The notes beneath the pieces are model-generated. The model ran no database searches, had not been told where the DNA came from, and saw only the letters and a program-made list of their open reading frames with translations. Both the position numbers and the translations under genes were made by a program. From Bradyrhizobium sp. MOS003 (GTDB lineage Bacteria > Pseudomonadota > Alphaproteobacteria > Rhizobiales > Xanthobacteraceae), in NCBI RefSeq assembly GCF_003020125.1, contig NZ_PYFW01000001.1, forward strand, positions 310,001 to 374,000: a stretch of 64,000 nt of DNA. The letters run 5' to 3'. This document shows, piece by piece, positions 55,859 to 64,000 of the stretch. Positions within the stretch are counted from its first letter, which is position 1. Each line of letters begins with the position of its first letter.

Positions 55859-57303
55859 GATGCTGACTCCCGGGATTTGCCGGTCACGCTTTTGGCAACA
55901 TGCGCGACCAGCTCGATGGCGACCTGTTCCTTGGTCATCCCCGGCCAGGAATCAACCGTGATCTCGCCGTTCCTCTCGGCATTCTTGCTGATGAGGTGCA
56001 CGGTGTTGCGGTCACCGCCCATCACGCCGGTGGCGGGCGACACGTCATTGGCGACGATCCAGTCGCAGCCCTTGCGGGCAAGTTTCGACTTGGCGTTGTC
56101 GATCAGGTGCTCGGTCTCGGCGGCAAAGCCGATTACCAGCGGCGGACGTGCGTCAGTCAGCTTCGAGATGGTGGCGAGGATGTCGGGGTTCTCGACCAGC
56201 TGGAGCGGTGGCATGCCGGCCGAGGTCTTCTTCAGCTTCTGCCCGCCTTCGCTTGCAACGCGCCAGTCGGCGACGGCGGCGGCGAAGATCGCGATGTCGG
56301 CGGGAAGCGAAGCCTGCACTTGCTCCAGCATCTGCCGCGCCGATTCGACGTGCTTGACCGTGACGCCTTGGGGATCGTCGAGATCGACCGGGCCGCTCAC
56401 CAGAATCACCTCGGCACCGGCGGCCTGCGCCGCGGCGGCAATGGCAAAACCCTGCTTGCCCGAGGAGCGGTTGGCAATGTAGCGCACCGGATCGATCGGC
56501 TCGTGGGTGGGGCCTGCGGTGATCAGCACGCGCTTGCCGGCGAGCGGGCGCGGCACCGGCGGCCGCAGCAGCCGTTCGGCGGCTGTGGCGATCTCGATGG
56601 CCTCGGACATGCGGCCGACGCCGGCCTCGCCCGCTTCCGCCATCTCGCCGGAATTGGGTCCGATCAGCACCACGCCGTCGCGCTGCAGCTGCGCGACGTT
56701 GCGCCGGGTCGCCGCATTGCCCCACATCAACGGGTTCATTGCCGGTGCCAACAGCACCTTGCGGTTGGTCGCGAGCAGGATGGCGCTGGCGAGATCGTCG
56801 GCGTGGCCGTTCGCCATCTTCGCCATCAGGTCGGCAGTGGCCGGCGCCACCACGATCAGGTCGCAGTCGCGCGCGAGCCTGATATGGCCGGCGTCGAACT
56901 CGCTCTGGGGGTCGAACAGGTCGGTGTAGACGCGCTCATGCGACAGCGCGCTCACTGCCAGCGGCGTGACGAATTGCTGGGCCGCCTTGGTCAGGACACA
57001 GCGGACCTCGATGCGGCGCTCCTTCAGCCTGCGGATTAAGTCGAGCGATTTATAGGCCGCAATGCCGCCGCCGATGATCAGGGTGACGCTGGCCTCGGGA
57101 AGGGCGCCGGTGCGCTGGAGCGTGGGGGCGGAGGATGCCGCAGGCGGTGCCGAAAACGGCGTCAGCGGCTCCTCGCGGCCCTCGATCAGCTCCCGCAGGA
57201 TCACCCGGACCTCTTCCTCGACCGACCTGCGGTTCTTGGCCGAGCGCAGCCGAAGATAGGTTTTGACGTGTTCGTCGAGCTTGCGGATGGTCAGGCTTGC
57301 CAC
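55855..57303 (-). CDS. coaBC: CoaBC (phosphopantothenoylcysteine synthetase/decarboxylase) with N-terminal ribbon-helix-helix domain
   Basis: 482 residues from GTG 57303, supported by GGAG seven bases upstream; no start codon exists near the canonical CoaC N-terminus. Residues 1-42 ([20 protein letters not shown], then [16 protein letters not shown]) are a FitA-like RHH DNA-binding domain. A Pro/Ala linker leads to CoaC from residue about 70 ([18 protein letters not shown], catalytic His in [19 protein letters not shown]) and CoaB from about 260 ([28 protein letters not shown]). It makes 4'-phosphopantetheine in the CoA pathway. A palindrome like a FitA operator lies upstream, which suggests autoregulation (inference). 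Confidence 0.92.
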   Translation of the reverse strand: MASLTIRKLDEHVKTYLRLRSAKNRRSVEEEVRVILRELIEGREEPLTPFSAPPAASSAPTLQRTGALPEASVTLIIGGGIAAYKSLDLIRRLKERRIEVRCVLTKAAQQFVTPLAVSALSHERVYTDLFDPQSEFDAGHIRLARDCDLIVVAPATADLMAKMANGHADDLASAILLATNRKVLLAPAMNPLMWGNAATRRNVAQLQRDGVVLIGPNSGEMAEAGEAGVGRMSEAIEIATAAERLLRPPVPRPLAGKRVLITAGPTHEPIDPVRYIANRSSGKQGFAIAAAAQAAGAEVILVSGPVDLDDPQGVTVKHVESARQMLEQVQASLPADIAIFAAAVADWRVASEGGQKLKKTSAGMPPLQLVENPDILATISKLTDARPPLVIGFAAETEHLIDNAKSKLARKGCDWIVANDVSPATGVMGGDRNTVHLISKNAERNGEITVDSWPGMTKEQVAIELVAHVAKSVTGKSRESAS

Positions 57304-57331
57304 GGCGCCACTCCAGCGTGAATGACGGCGA

Positions 57332-57362
57332 TGCTATCATTCTCGTGATTGCAATGCAATCA
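57332..57362 (-). promoter_or_regulatory. Palindromic operator candidate for RHH-CoaBC
   Basis: Contains TGATTGCAATGCAATCA (57346-57362), a perfect 8-base inverted repeat with a 1-base centre, and TGCTATCA (57332-57339) paired with TGATTGCA (57346-57353, one mismatch) across 6 bases. It sits 29-59 bases before the coaBC start, after the ubiB stop. TGCTATCA-type half sites are what I recall for FitA-family repressors. Confidence 0.6.
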
Positions 57363-57369
57363 ATGACCA

Positions 57370-58944
57370 TCAAAGATTTCTGACGGCGATCAGGATGCCT
57401 ATGAAGGTCGCGGCGATGATCCAGAGCGCAACGGTGCGCCAGCGGTTCTTGCGGCCCTCGCTGCGGCCCATCGCGGCGATGCTCTCGGGCGACAGCCTGA
57501 TGCCCTCGCGCGTCATGGTCTCGAGCTGTTCCAGCACCTTCACCGACCGTTCGGCGATCTCGGGCAGGCGCATCAGCACGCGCGCGATGTCTCCGGTCCC
57601 GGCGAGCGCGCCCTGCACCCGGCCAATGGGTCCGAGATTGCGCTCGATCCATTCACGCACCACGGGGTCGGCGATCTTCCAGATGTCGAGCTTGGGATCG
57701 AAGCCGCGCGCCACGCCCTCGACCACCACCATGGTCTTCTGCAGCAGGATCAATTCGGGCCGCGTGGTCATGTCGAACAGGCCGGTGACCTCGAGCAGCA
57801 GCGTCAGCAGCCGCGCCATCGAGATCTCCTCGGCGGTGCGGTTGTGAATGGGCTCGCCGATGGCGCGGATGGCTTGCGCGAAATTCTCGACCGAGTGATG
57901 CGCGGGCACGTAGCCCGCCTCGAAATGCACTTCCGCGACGCGGCGATAATCGCGGGTGATGAAGCCGAGCAGGATCTCCGCGAGGAACCTCCGCTCCTTC
58001 ATGCCGAGCCGGCCCATGATGCCGAAATCGACCGCGACGAGTCGTCCCGCGTCATCCAGGAACAGGTTGCCCGGATGCATGTCGGCGTGGAAGAAGCCGT
58101 CGCGCAGCGCGTGGCGCAGAAAGCTCTGGATCACCTTGCGGCCGAGATCGGGCAGGTCGACCTGCGATTCTGCCAGACGCTTGTGATCGTTCAGCGCGAT
58201 GCCGTCGATCCACTCCATCGTCAACACGTTGTGCGTGGTGCGGTCCCAGTCGACATCAGGCACGCGGAAATCGGGATCGTCGCGGGTGTTCTCCGCCATC
58301 TCGGACAGCGCAGCTGCTTCCAGCCGCAGGTCCATCTCCATGGCGACGGAGCGCGACATGGTGTTGATGACCTCGATGAGGCGCAGCCGGCGCGCCTCCG
58401 ACGAATAGGTTTCGGCCTTGTGTGCGACGAAGAAGAAGTCGGAGAGATCGCGGCGGAAGCGCGCGGCCACGTTGGGCCGGAGCACCTTCACCGCGACCGA
58501 TTTGCGGATCCCATTGTGTGAGACCTCGCCGCGATGCACCTGCGCGATCGAAGCGGCCGCGACGGGGGGGCCGAAGCTGACAAACACGTCTTTCAGCGGC
58601 CGCTCCAGCGAGGTCGCGATCGTGGCTTCCGCTTCGTGCTGCGGAAACGGCGGCAGGCGGTCCTGGAGACTTTCGAGGTCGCGCGCCATGATCACGCCGA
58701 CGACGTCGGGACGTGTGGCCAGGAATTGTCCGAGCTTGAGATAGGCGGGGCCCATCCGCGTCAGCGCGCGCGCGATCCGCGGGCCGTGCTTGACGCCACG
58801 TCGTTCGATCAGGCGCGCCAGCTTCAGCGCGAGCTGTCCCGGCGGCGGAACCAGGCTCGGATCGACCGAGCCGAACACGCCTTCGCGCGCAAACACGAAT
58901 GCGGCGCGGATCAGGCGCGAAATGTGGGTGATGGCAGAGATCAC
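57370..58944 (-). CDS. ubiB: Ubiquinone biosynthesis atypical kinase UbiB
   Basis: 524 residues from GTG 58944 ([16 protein letters not shown]). ABC1/UbiB kinase-like fold: KxGQF motif in [14 protein letters not shown], Ala-rich loop [14 protein letters not shown], invariant Lys in [10 protein letters not shown], catalytic Asp in [11 protein letters not shown] and DFG as VDFGIMG. The C-terminus has a membrane helix ([20 protein letters not shown]). It overlaps ubiE by four bases. Aids CoQ synthesis at the inner membrane. Frame extends to 59196 but that part lies over ubiE. Confidence 0.94.
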   Translation of the reverse strand: MISAITHISRLIRAAFVFAREGVFGSVDPSLVPPPGQLALKLARLIERRGVKHGPRIARALTRMGPAYLKLGQFLATRPDVVGVIMARDLESLQDRLPPFPQHEAEATIATSLERPLKDVFVSFGPPVAAASIAQVHRGEVSHNGIRKSVAVKVLRPNVAARFRRDLSDFFFVAHKAETYSSEARRLRLIEVINTMSRSVAMEMDLRLEAAALSEMAENTRDDPDFRVPDVDWDRTTHNVLTMEWIDGIALNDHKRLAESQVDLPDLGRKVIQSFLRHALRDGFFHADMHPGNLFLDDAGRLVAVDFGIMGRLGMKERRFLAEILLGFITRDYRRVAEVHFEAGYVPAHHSVENFAQAIRAIGEPIHNRTAEEISMARLLTLLLEVTGLFDMTTRPELILLQKTMVVVEGVARGFDPKLDIWKIADPVVREWIERNLGPIGRVQGALAGTGDIARVLMRLPEIAERSVKVLEQLETMTREGIRLSPESIAAMGRSEGRKNRWRTVALWIIAATFIGILIAVRNL

Positions 58945-59702
58945 AAACGCCAGCCCGAATGAAGTGCGACGATTCCGCCGGACAATGTCTGCCAGCTGAC
59001 GCGGGCGAAGCCGGCGTCGCGGATCATGTCGGCGAAGGCGTTGGGTTTCGGAAACTTGCGGATGGACTCGACGAGATATTGGTAGGACTCGGCATCGCCC
59101 GTGATCATGCGGCCGAGCGGTGGGATCACCTTGAACGAGAACAGGTCGTAGATCCGGTCGAGCCCGGGCATCTCGACGGTGGAGAATTCCAGGCACAGGA
59201 AGCGGCTGCCGGGCTTGAGCACGCGATGGGCCTCGCGCAGCGCGAGATCGATCCGGGGCACGTTGCGAATGCCGAAAGCGATCGTATATGCGTCGAAGCT
59301 GCGATCGGCGAAGGCGAGCGCTTCGGCATTGCCCTCGACGAAATCGACCCGGGTTTCGAGATGGCGCTTCGCGGCGCGCTCGCGGCCCACGGCCAGCATG
59401 TCGGTGTTGATGTCGCAGACGGTGGCGTGGAAGCCCGCACCGGCGGCCTTGGCGGCGCGGAACGAAATGTCGCCGGTGCCGCCGGCTACGTCGAGCAGCG
59501 AGAACGGCCGGTCGCCCCTCGGCGGGTCGAGCGCCGTTATCATGATGTCCTTCCAGACCCGGTGCAGGCCACCGGACATCAAATCGTTCATCAAATCATA
59601 GCGCGATGCCACGCTGTGAAACACATCGTTCACCAGCGTCTGCTTGTCCCCCAGGGGAACGTCCCTGAAGCCAAAATGCGTGGTTTCGCCCGGCCGATCC
59701 AT
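58941..59702 (-). CDS. ubiE: Bifunctional demethylmenaquinone / 2-methoxy-6-polyprenylbenzoquinol methyltransferase
   Basis: 253 residues. SAM motif [19 protein letters not shown] (about 68-85), post-[15 protein letters not shown]-type segment [15 protein letters not shown] and [14 protein letters not shown]. It performs the C-methylation step in ubiquinone synthesis. Divergent from mutM, as in many Rhizobiales. Confidence 0.95.
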   Translation of the reverse strand: MDRPGETTHFGFRDVPLGDKQTLVNDVFHSVASRYDLMNDLMSGGLHRVWKDIMITALDPPRGDRPFSLLDVAGGTGDISFRAAKAAGAGFHATVCDINTDMLAVGRERAAKRHLETRVDFVEGNAEALAFADRSFDAYTIAFGIRNVPRIDLALREAHRVLKPGSRFLCLEFSTVEMPGLDRIYDLFSFKVIPPLGRMITGDAESYQYLVESIRKFPKPNAFADMIRDAGFARVSWQTLSGGIVALHSGWRL

Positions 59703-59783
59703 TACTCTACTCCACTGGGCGAACCATAGCGCGCCCGCCGCAATGGCGCTATCACACCGCCCTCATAAGGTGAATGCCTGACC

Positions 59784-60683
59784 ATGCCTGAATTGCCCGA
59801 AGTCGAGACCGTCCGCCGCGGCCTTCAGCCGGTGATGGAGGGTGCGAAAATCCTGGTTGCGGAGGCCCGCCGGCCGGATCTGCGCTTTCCGTTCCAGCCG
59901 GATTTCGTGGCGCGGCTGCAGGGGCAGGTCGTCACGGGGCTCGGCCGCCGTGCAAAATATCTCATGGCCGATCTCGCCTCCGGCGACGTGCTCTTGATGC
60001 ATCTGGGCATGTCGGGCTCGTTCCGCGTCATCAAACCGGACAACGAGGCCGCGCCCGGCGAGTTTCACTATCCGAGGGGGAAGGATTCCACGCACGACCA
60101 CGTGCTGTTTCGGATGTCCTCCGGCGCGGACATCGTCTTCAACGACCCGCGACGCTTCGGTTACATGAAAGTGATCGCACGCAACGCACTCGAAGACGAG
60201 CCGCTGCTGCGCGACCTCGGTCCCGAGCCGCTCGGCAATGAATTCGACGCGGCGATGCTCGCGCGGTCCTGCGAAGGCAAAACGACGAGCCTGAAGGCCG
60301 CGCTGCTCGACCAGCGCGTGGTCGCGGGGCTCGGCAACATCTATGTCTGCGAAGCCCTGCATCGCTCGCATCTGTCGCCGCGCCGCATCGCGGCGACGCT
60401 CGCGACCAAGGGTCGCAAGGGTGTTGGCGGCGGCGAGCCGACCGATCATGCGAAGCGGCTGGTGAGTGCGATCCACACCGTGCTGAACGACGCCATCAAG
60501 GCCGGCGGCTCGTCCTTGCGCGACCATCGCCAGACCTCGGGCGAACTCGGCTATTTCCAGCACTCGTTCAAGGTCTACGACCGCGAAGGCGAGACCTGCA
60601 AGACGCCAGGGTGCGGCGGCACGGTCAAGCGGTTCACGCAGAATGGCCGATCGACGTTCTGGTGTCCGAAATGTCAGAAATGA
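59784..60683 (+). CDS. mutM: Formamidopyrimidine-DNA glycosylase
   Basis: 299 residues. N-terminal [13 protein letters not shown] with catalytic Pro2 and Glu3, H2TH domain ([21 protein letters not shown]) and the C-terminal zinc finger CKTPGCGG...FWCPKCQK. Removes 8-oxoguanine and cuts the abasic strand. Confidence 0.96.
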   Translation: MPELPEVETVRRGLQPVMEGAKILVAEARRPDLRFPFQPDFVARLQGQVVTGLGRRAKYLMADLASGDVLLMHLGMSGSFRVIKPDNEAAPGEFHYPRGKDSTHDHVLFRMSSGADIVFNDPRRFGYMKVIARNALEDEPLLRDLGPEPLGNEFDAAMLARSCEGKTTSLKAALLDQRVVAGLGNIYVCEALHRSHLSPRRIAATLATKGRKGVGGGEPTDHAKRLVSAIHTVLNDAIKAGGSSLRDHRQTSGELGYFQHSFKVYDREGETCKTPGCGGTVKRFTQNGRSTFWCPKCQK

Positions 60684-60738
60684 GAGTGATCGCACCCGGA
60701 AGGCTGTGAACCTCTGTAAGGCGAGGATTCCACCACGC

Positions 60739-60818
60739 CGTCATTGCGAGCGCAGCGAAGCAATCCAGAATTCCTCCGCAGAAAGACTCTGGATTGCTTC
60801 GCTGCGCTCGCAATGACG
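60739..60818. repeat. Intergenic palindromic repeat, family B (copy 2)
   Basis: Same ends as 19531-19614 (CGTCATTGCGAG / CTCGCAATGACG) and nearly identical inner arms, 80 bases long. It folds into one long hairpin. Confidence 0.8.
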
Positions 60819-60916
60819 GGTGGATGGAGCACCGTAGCCCGCAAACAGCCGTTTTGCCCGGCAAGTCAGACGTCTGCGCGCCGCCGCCGAGGTGCCTTGG
60901 CCGGGGGCGGTTCTAC

Positions 60917-60936
60917 TGTGCATGGGGTTGTTTTCG
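60917..60936. repeat. 20-base intergenic repeat, family D (copy 2)
   Basis: Exact match to 20731-20750 (TGTGCATGGGGTTGTTTTCG). Confidence 0.6.
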
Positions 60937-60983
60937 GGATTCTTGTTCGAGAGCGTGTTTGCCCTCGCCAGAAAAACGCGAAG

Positions 60984-61021
60984 CGAAGCAATCCGGCCGG
61001 GCTGGTGGCCGGATTGCTTCG
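60984..61021. repeat. Intergenic hairpin with family-B-like arms
   Basis: Perfect 15-base arms CGAAGCAATCCGGCC / GGCCGGATTGCTTCG with an 8-base loop. The GAAGCAATCC core is shared with family B. It lies downstream of the ParA gene and could end its transcript, but no T-tract follows. Confidence 0.65.
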
Positions 61022-61078
61022 TCGCTAGGGCCCTTCCGGATGGTGAAGGGCCGACTGCCGTCAGAGCGATTGCCCCGC

Positions 61079-61822
61079 TCAGGACGTCAGTGTCGTGGTC
61101 TCGTCCGCCGCCTGCTCGGCGGCGATATGGAGCATGCTGTCCGCGGCCGAGATGACCTGGTCGATCAGCACATTGGTGGTGGCTTCGAGATCGAGCCGGG
61201 TTTCGATCCAGCGCCAGAGGCCGCGGATCTCGTCCGCCGACTTCCCGTTCGGCGCGAATTCGCTCACCGCGAGGCCGCTCGCAAGCGAGTCCTGGTGGTC
61301 GTTGCGCATCACGATCAGCGGGCGCGCAAGCACGTCCGAAAGATCGAGCGCGGCTTCCTCGGCGAGGGTGTTGGCGGCATTGTCGATGCGCTGGCCGCGG
61401 ATCGGCGTCTGGTTGAGCACGAAGCTGTAGGGCCGCTTCCAGGCGCGCGCGACGCTGAGCGTCGAGACGGTCGCTTCGATGTCGGCAACGCTGGGGCGGG
61501 CCGGGATCAGGCAGAGATCGGAATGGCGGATCGCAGCGGTGGTGGCGGCGCTGAGGCCAGCGGCGGTGTCGACGATCGCAAGCTGCAGGCCGCTATCGGC
61601 GAGCATCTTGAGGCGCGGCTCGATATTGGCGACATGATAGATCGGCTCGACGACGACGTCGTCGTTGCTGCGACGGCGCAGCCAGTTGGACAGGGTGCCC
61701 TGCGGGTCGGTCTCGATCAGGCGGACGGTGAAGCCGGCCTGCTTGGCCGCGAGCGCGAGGCCGATGGCGAGCGTGCTCTTGCCGCTGCCACCTTTTTGAG
61801 TGGCCAGTACGATCGTGTGCAT
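61079..61822 (-). CDS. ParA/Soj-like ATPase, orphan
   Basis: 247 residues from ATG 61822 (MHTIVLATQKGGSGKSTLAIGLALAAK). Deviant Walker A KGGSGKST, LIETDPQGTLSNW, and Walker B-like LAIVDTAAG. The closest general match is the ParA/MinD-like partition group; no ParB or parS is seen beside it, so it may position another cargo such as a plasmid, protein cluster or chemoreceptor array. The frame extends to 61930 without family character. Confidence 0.85.
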   Translation of the reverse strand: MHTIVLATQKGGSGKSTLAIGLALAAKQAGFTVRLIETDPQGTLSNWLRRRSNDDVVVEPIYHVANIEPRLKMLADSGLQLAIVDTAAGLSAATTAAIRHSDLCLIPARPSVADIEATVSTLSVARAWKRPYSFVLNQTPIRGQRIDNAANTLAEEAALDLSDVLARPLIVMRNDHQDSLASGLAVSEFAPNGKSADEIRGLWRWIETRLDLEATTNVLIDQVISAADSMLHIAAEQAADETTTLTS

Positions 61823-62062
61823 TTGAAGATCAATCCTTTGGAGTGCTGGGTCTCGGGATAACGCCACGCGAACGTGCATCGCTCTCGATGCTGAGCTCTT
61901 CTCGCTCAGGACGTGCCCTGCCCGATCCAAAGGGGACCGCGGATGTCCGAATCAACGCTGATAATGATGGCAGAATCGGGAATGCCAGCTAATCCGTACC
62001 ATTACTGGACCCGTAATCGTGCGTGTGGTGTGCTCGCCGCCGTGAATAGAGGGACGAGCGGC

Positions 62063-63742
62063 ATGAGCGGAAACTGGCGCGACCGGACGGCGACGACTTT
62101 CGACTGCCAGAAGATGCCGGCGGTCTCGAGCCGCGGCATGGTGGTCAGCAACCACCCGCTGGCCTCCAGCGCCGGCGCCGAGATGTTGGCCGCCGGCGGC
62201 AACGCCATCGACGCCGCGATCGCCACCCTGTTCACGCTGACCGTGGTCGAGCCGATGATGGTCGGCATCATCGGCGGCGGCATGGGACATATCCGGCTGG
62301 CCGACGGCAGCCATCGCTTCATCGACGGCCAGAGCACCGTGCCCGCAGCGGTGCGCGATACCAGCTACATGCCCAAGCCGGGCTCGGCGCATGACGTGTT
62401 CGACACCATCGGCAACGAAAATCTCAACGGCCCGAAAGCAGTCGCCACGCCGGGCTCGCTCAAGGCCTGGTGCGAGACGCTGCGCCGGTTTGGCACCATG
62501 AGCCTCGCCGACGTGATGCAGCCCGCGATCAAGCACGCCGCGCGCGGCTATGCGGCGACACCCTATTTGCACGAATGCATCAGCGAGAGTGCCGCCGAGA
62601 TGCGCAAGGACAAGCCGATCTCGGCGATCTATCTGCCTGATGGCGCGCCGCTGAAGGTTGGTGAGCGCGTGGTGCAGGCCGAATATGCCGAGACCTTGCG
62701 CTACATCGCCGATCACGGTGAGACCGCTCTCTACGAAGGGCCGCTCGGCGACATCCTCGCCGACTACATGGAGAAGACCGGCGGTTTCATCCGCCGCAAC
62801 GACCTCACCAGCTACAAGACCGTCGAACGGCAGCCGATCCGTGCCGACTATCGCGGCTGGACCATCCTCGGCCCGCCGCCGCCCGCGGCGTCCGGCGTGC
62901 ACATCGCGCAGATGCTGAACATCCTGGAGGGCTATGATATCGGCGGCCTCGGCTTCGGCACATCCGAGACGATTCATTACCTCGCCGAGGCCCTGAAGAT
63001 CGCCTTCGCCGATCGCGCCGCGGCCAGCGGCGATCCCGATTATGTCGGGGTGCCCGTGGAGAAGCTGACCTCGAAGGCCTATGCCGAGGAGCGCCGCCGC
63101 GCCATCGATCCGGCGCGGGCGCAGATTTGGGGCGCCGGCGTGTCGCAGCTCGAAGGCGCGCACACCACGCACATGACGGCGGCGGATAGCTTCGGCAACG
63201 TGGTCGCGACCACGCAGACCATCAACAATCTGTTTGGCGCCAAGATCATGATTCCGGGCCTCGGGGCCATCGCCAACAACTACATGAATTTGTTCGATCC
63301 ACGACCGGGCCACGCGCTGTCGCTGGCGCCGGGCAAGCGAGTCACCACCTCGATGTCGCCGATGATGGCGCTCGACGACGGCAAGCTGCGCTATGCGCTC
63401 GGCCTGCCCGGCGGCAAGCGCATCTTCACGAGCGCGATGCAGGCCCTCGTCAATCTGATCGACCATGGCATGAGCCTGCAGGAGGCGGTGGAGGCGCCCA
63501 GGGTCTGGACCGAAGGCAACGCGCTCGAGGTCGAGCAGACGGTGCCGGAAAGCGTGCGCGCGGAACTCGCCGTGCTCGGCCACAAGGTGCAGCCCGTCGC
63601 GACCGTCGCGGGCGGCATGAACGGGATTGCCTTCCACGACGACGGCACCATGACCGGCGCCGCCTGCTGGCGTGCCGACGGCACGCCCGTCGGCATTTCG
63701 GGCGGCCTTGCGAAAAGCGGGATCAGGTTCAGGCTGAGCTAG
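62063..63742 (+). CDS. Gamma-glutamyltransferase family protein
   Basis: 559-residue Ntn-hydrolase. N-terminal GGNAIDAAIATLFTLTVVEPMMVGIIGGG, and the self-processing site in LEGAHTTHMTAAD, with the nucleophile Thr at about residue 368, then GNVVATTQTINNLFGAKIM. Members hydrolyse glutathione or related amides (GGT, or HpxW-like oxamate amidohydrolase). No signal peptide is apparent at ATG 62063 or in the in-frame extension to 61913, so a cytoplasmic role is possible. Divergent from the ParA gene. Confidence 0.88.
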   Translation: MSGNWRDRTATTFDCQKMPAVSSRGMVVSNHPLASSAGAEMLAAGGNAIDAAIATLFTLTVVEPMMVGIIGGGMGHIRLADGSHRFIDGQSTVPAAVRDTSYMPKPGSAHDVFDTIGNENLNGPKAVATPGSLKAWCETLRRFGTMSLADVMQPAIKHAARGYAATPYLHECISESAAEMRKDKPISAIYLPDGAPLKVGERVVQAEYAETLRYIADHGETALYEGPLGDILADYMEKTGGFIRRNDLTSYKTVERQPIRADYRGWTILGPPPPAASGVHIAQMLNILEGYDIGGLGFGTSETIHYLAEALKIAFADRAAASGDPDYVGVPVEKLTSKAYAEERRRAIDPARAQIWGAGVSQLEGAHTTHMTAADSFGNVVATTQTINNLFGAKIMIPGLGAIANNYMNLFDPRPGHALSLAPGKRVTTSMSPMMALDDGKLRYALGLPGGKRIFTSAMQALVNLIDHGMSLQEAVEAPRVWTEGNALEVEQTVPESVRAELAVLGHKVQPVATVAGGMNGIAFHDDGTMTGAACWRADGTPVGISGGLAKSGIRFRLS

Positions 63743-63745
63743 TTT

Positions 63746-63884
63746 GTCGTGCCCCGGACGCGGCGCAGCACGCAGTGATGCGCTGCCGAGCCGGGGGCCA
63801 GCACTTTTTGCACGGAATTTGGATGCCTGGGTTCCGGCTCCGCGCCGTATCGCTGCGTGCCGCAGCGCGTCCGCGACAAGAGAG
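63746..63884. repeat. Intergenic repeat, family C (full copy 2)
   Basis: About 139 bases, collinear with 49785-49924: TCGTGCCCCGGACGCGGCG, GCAGCACGCAGTGATGCGCTGC, GGTTCCGGCTCCGCG, GCGTCCGCGACAAGAGAG. Between convergent gene ends. Confidence 0.75.
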
Positions 63885-64000
63885 TTACTTCCGCACGCAG
63901 ATCACGCGGACGACGGCGGCTTTCGTATCCGCCGAGTTGCCGTTCGCGGTGACGCCATTCGCCTTCAGGAAATCGCGCACGGCATCTGCGGACACCATCA
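63885..64000 (-). CDS. 3' end of a small hypothetical protein
   Basis: Minus-strand frame open to the window edge, stop TAA at 63885-63887. The visible C-terminus reads MVSADAVRDFLKANGVTANG and ends TKAAVVRVICVRK. It looks like a real protein tail (alternating hydrophobic and charged, conserved-looking C-terminus), but I cannot name the family. Confidence 0.55.
   Translation of the reverse strand, partial: MVSADAVRDFLKANGVTANGNSADTKAAVVRVICVRK

Noticed and set aside
61913..62062. 50-residue N-terminal extension of the GGT-family protein
   Set aside because: No signal peptide or family similarity; the ATG at 62063 fits better.

Overview
The window is high-GC alphaproteobacterial chromosome, almost certainly Bradyrhizobium or a close relative in Nitrobacteraceae (inference from gene content and order). 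The pointers are lptCAB-rpoN-hpf-ptsN, mutM/ubiE-ubiB-coaBC-dut, divL-tsaE/amgK-murU-addB-addA-trxA, an accD without its zinc-finger cysteines, a ROSE-type heat-shock leader, and several palindromic intergenic repeat families. Most of it is well-packed core genome. The only clearly accessory stretch is a decayed integrative remnant at a tRNA-Leu gene.

Layout. 1-2.8 kb: the 3' end of uppP, then a DprE1-like oxidase and DprE2-like reductase pair. 2.9-3.9 kb: an NDUFA9-like NAD(P)-binding protein. 4.0-6.9 kb: tRNA-Leu(CAG) with an 18-bp copy of its 3' end 2.5 kb downstream, bounding a remnant island with an integrase split onto opposite strands. 6.9-8.8 kb: an LprI-like periplasmic protein and an MFS transporter. 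9.2-11.3 kb: a YadA-type trimeric autotransporter overlapping a secreted protein gene. 11.5-16.3 kb: a HAD-UbiA prenyltransferase, RNase D, lptC, lptA and lptB. 16.4-19.4 kb: rpoN, hpf and ptsN, with a good sigma-54 promoter before ptsN. 19.7-20.5 kb: a DUF1150 gene and a small heat-shock gene with RpoH promoter and ROSE thermometer. 20.8-25 kb: ugpBAEC behind a Pho box. 25.2-27.6 kb: a CoA transferase and the divergent ohr/ohrR pair with two palindromic operators. 27.6-28.6 kb: a frameshifted GIY-YIG remnant, tRNA-Ala(GGC) and a TIGR02300 gene. 28.7-34.5 kb: aroA, a small uncharacterised gene, cmk, rpsA, sppA. 34.7-41.4 kb: ihfB, lapA-like, trpF-trpB-trpA, accD-folC and a phosphoesterase. 41.5-59.7 kb: a minus-strand block of DNA ligase, trxA, addA, addB, murU-like, PilZ, TsaE-AmgK fusion, divL, dut, coaBC, ubiB and ubiE. 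59.8-64 kb: mutM, an orphan ParA, a gamma-glutamyltransferase-family gene, and the 3' end of a small hypothetical gene.

How genes work together. DprE1/DprE2-like enzymes and the UbiA protein together look like a polyprenyl-phospho-arabinose route of mycobacterial type, with uppP recycling the lipid carrier. LptCAB form the LPS export machine. MurU-like and AmgK-like enzymes suggest muramic acid recycling. AddAB repairs double-strand breaks. Ugp imports glycerol-3-phosphate under probable PhoB control.

The strongest candidates for something under-described are a ribbon-helix-helix domain fused to the N-terminus of CoaBC with a matching palindrome in front of the gene, and the split, inverted integrase in the tRNA-Leu island.
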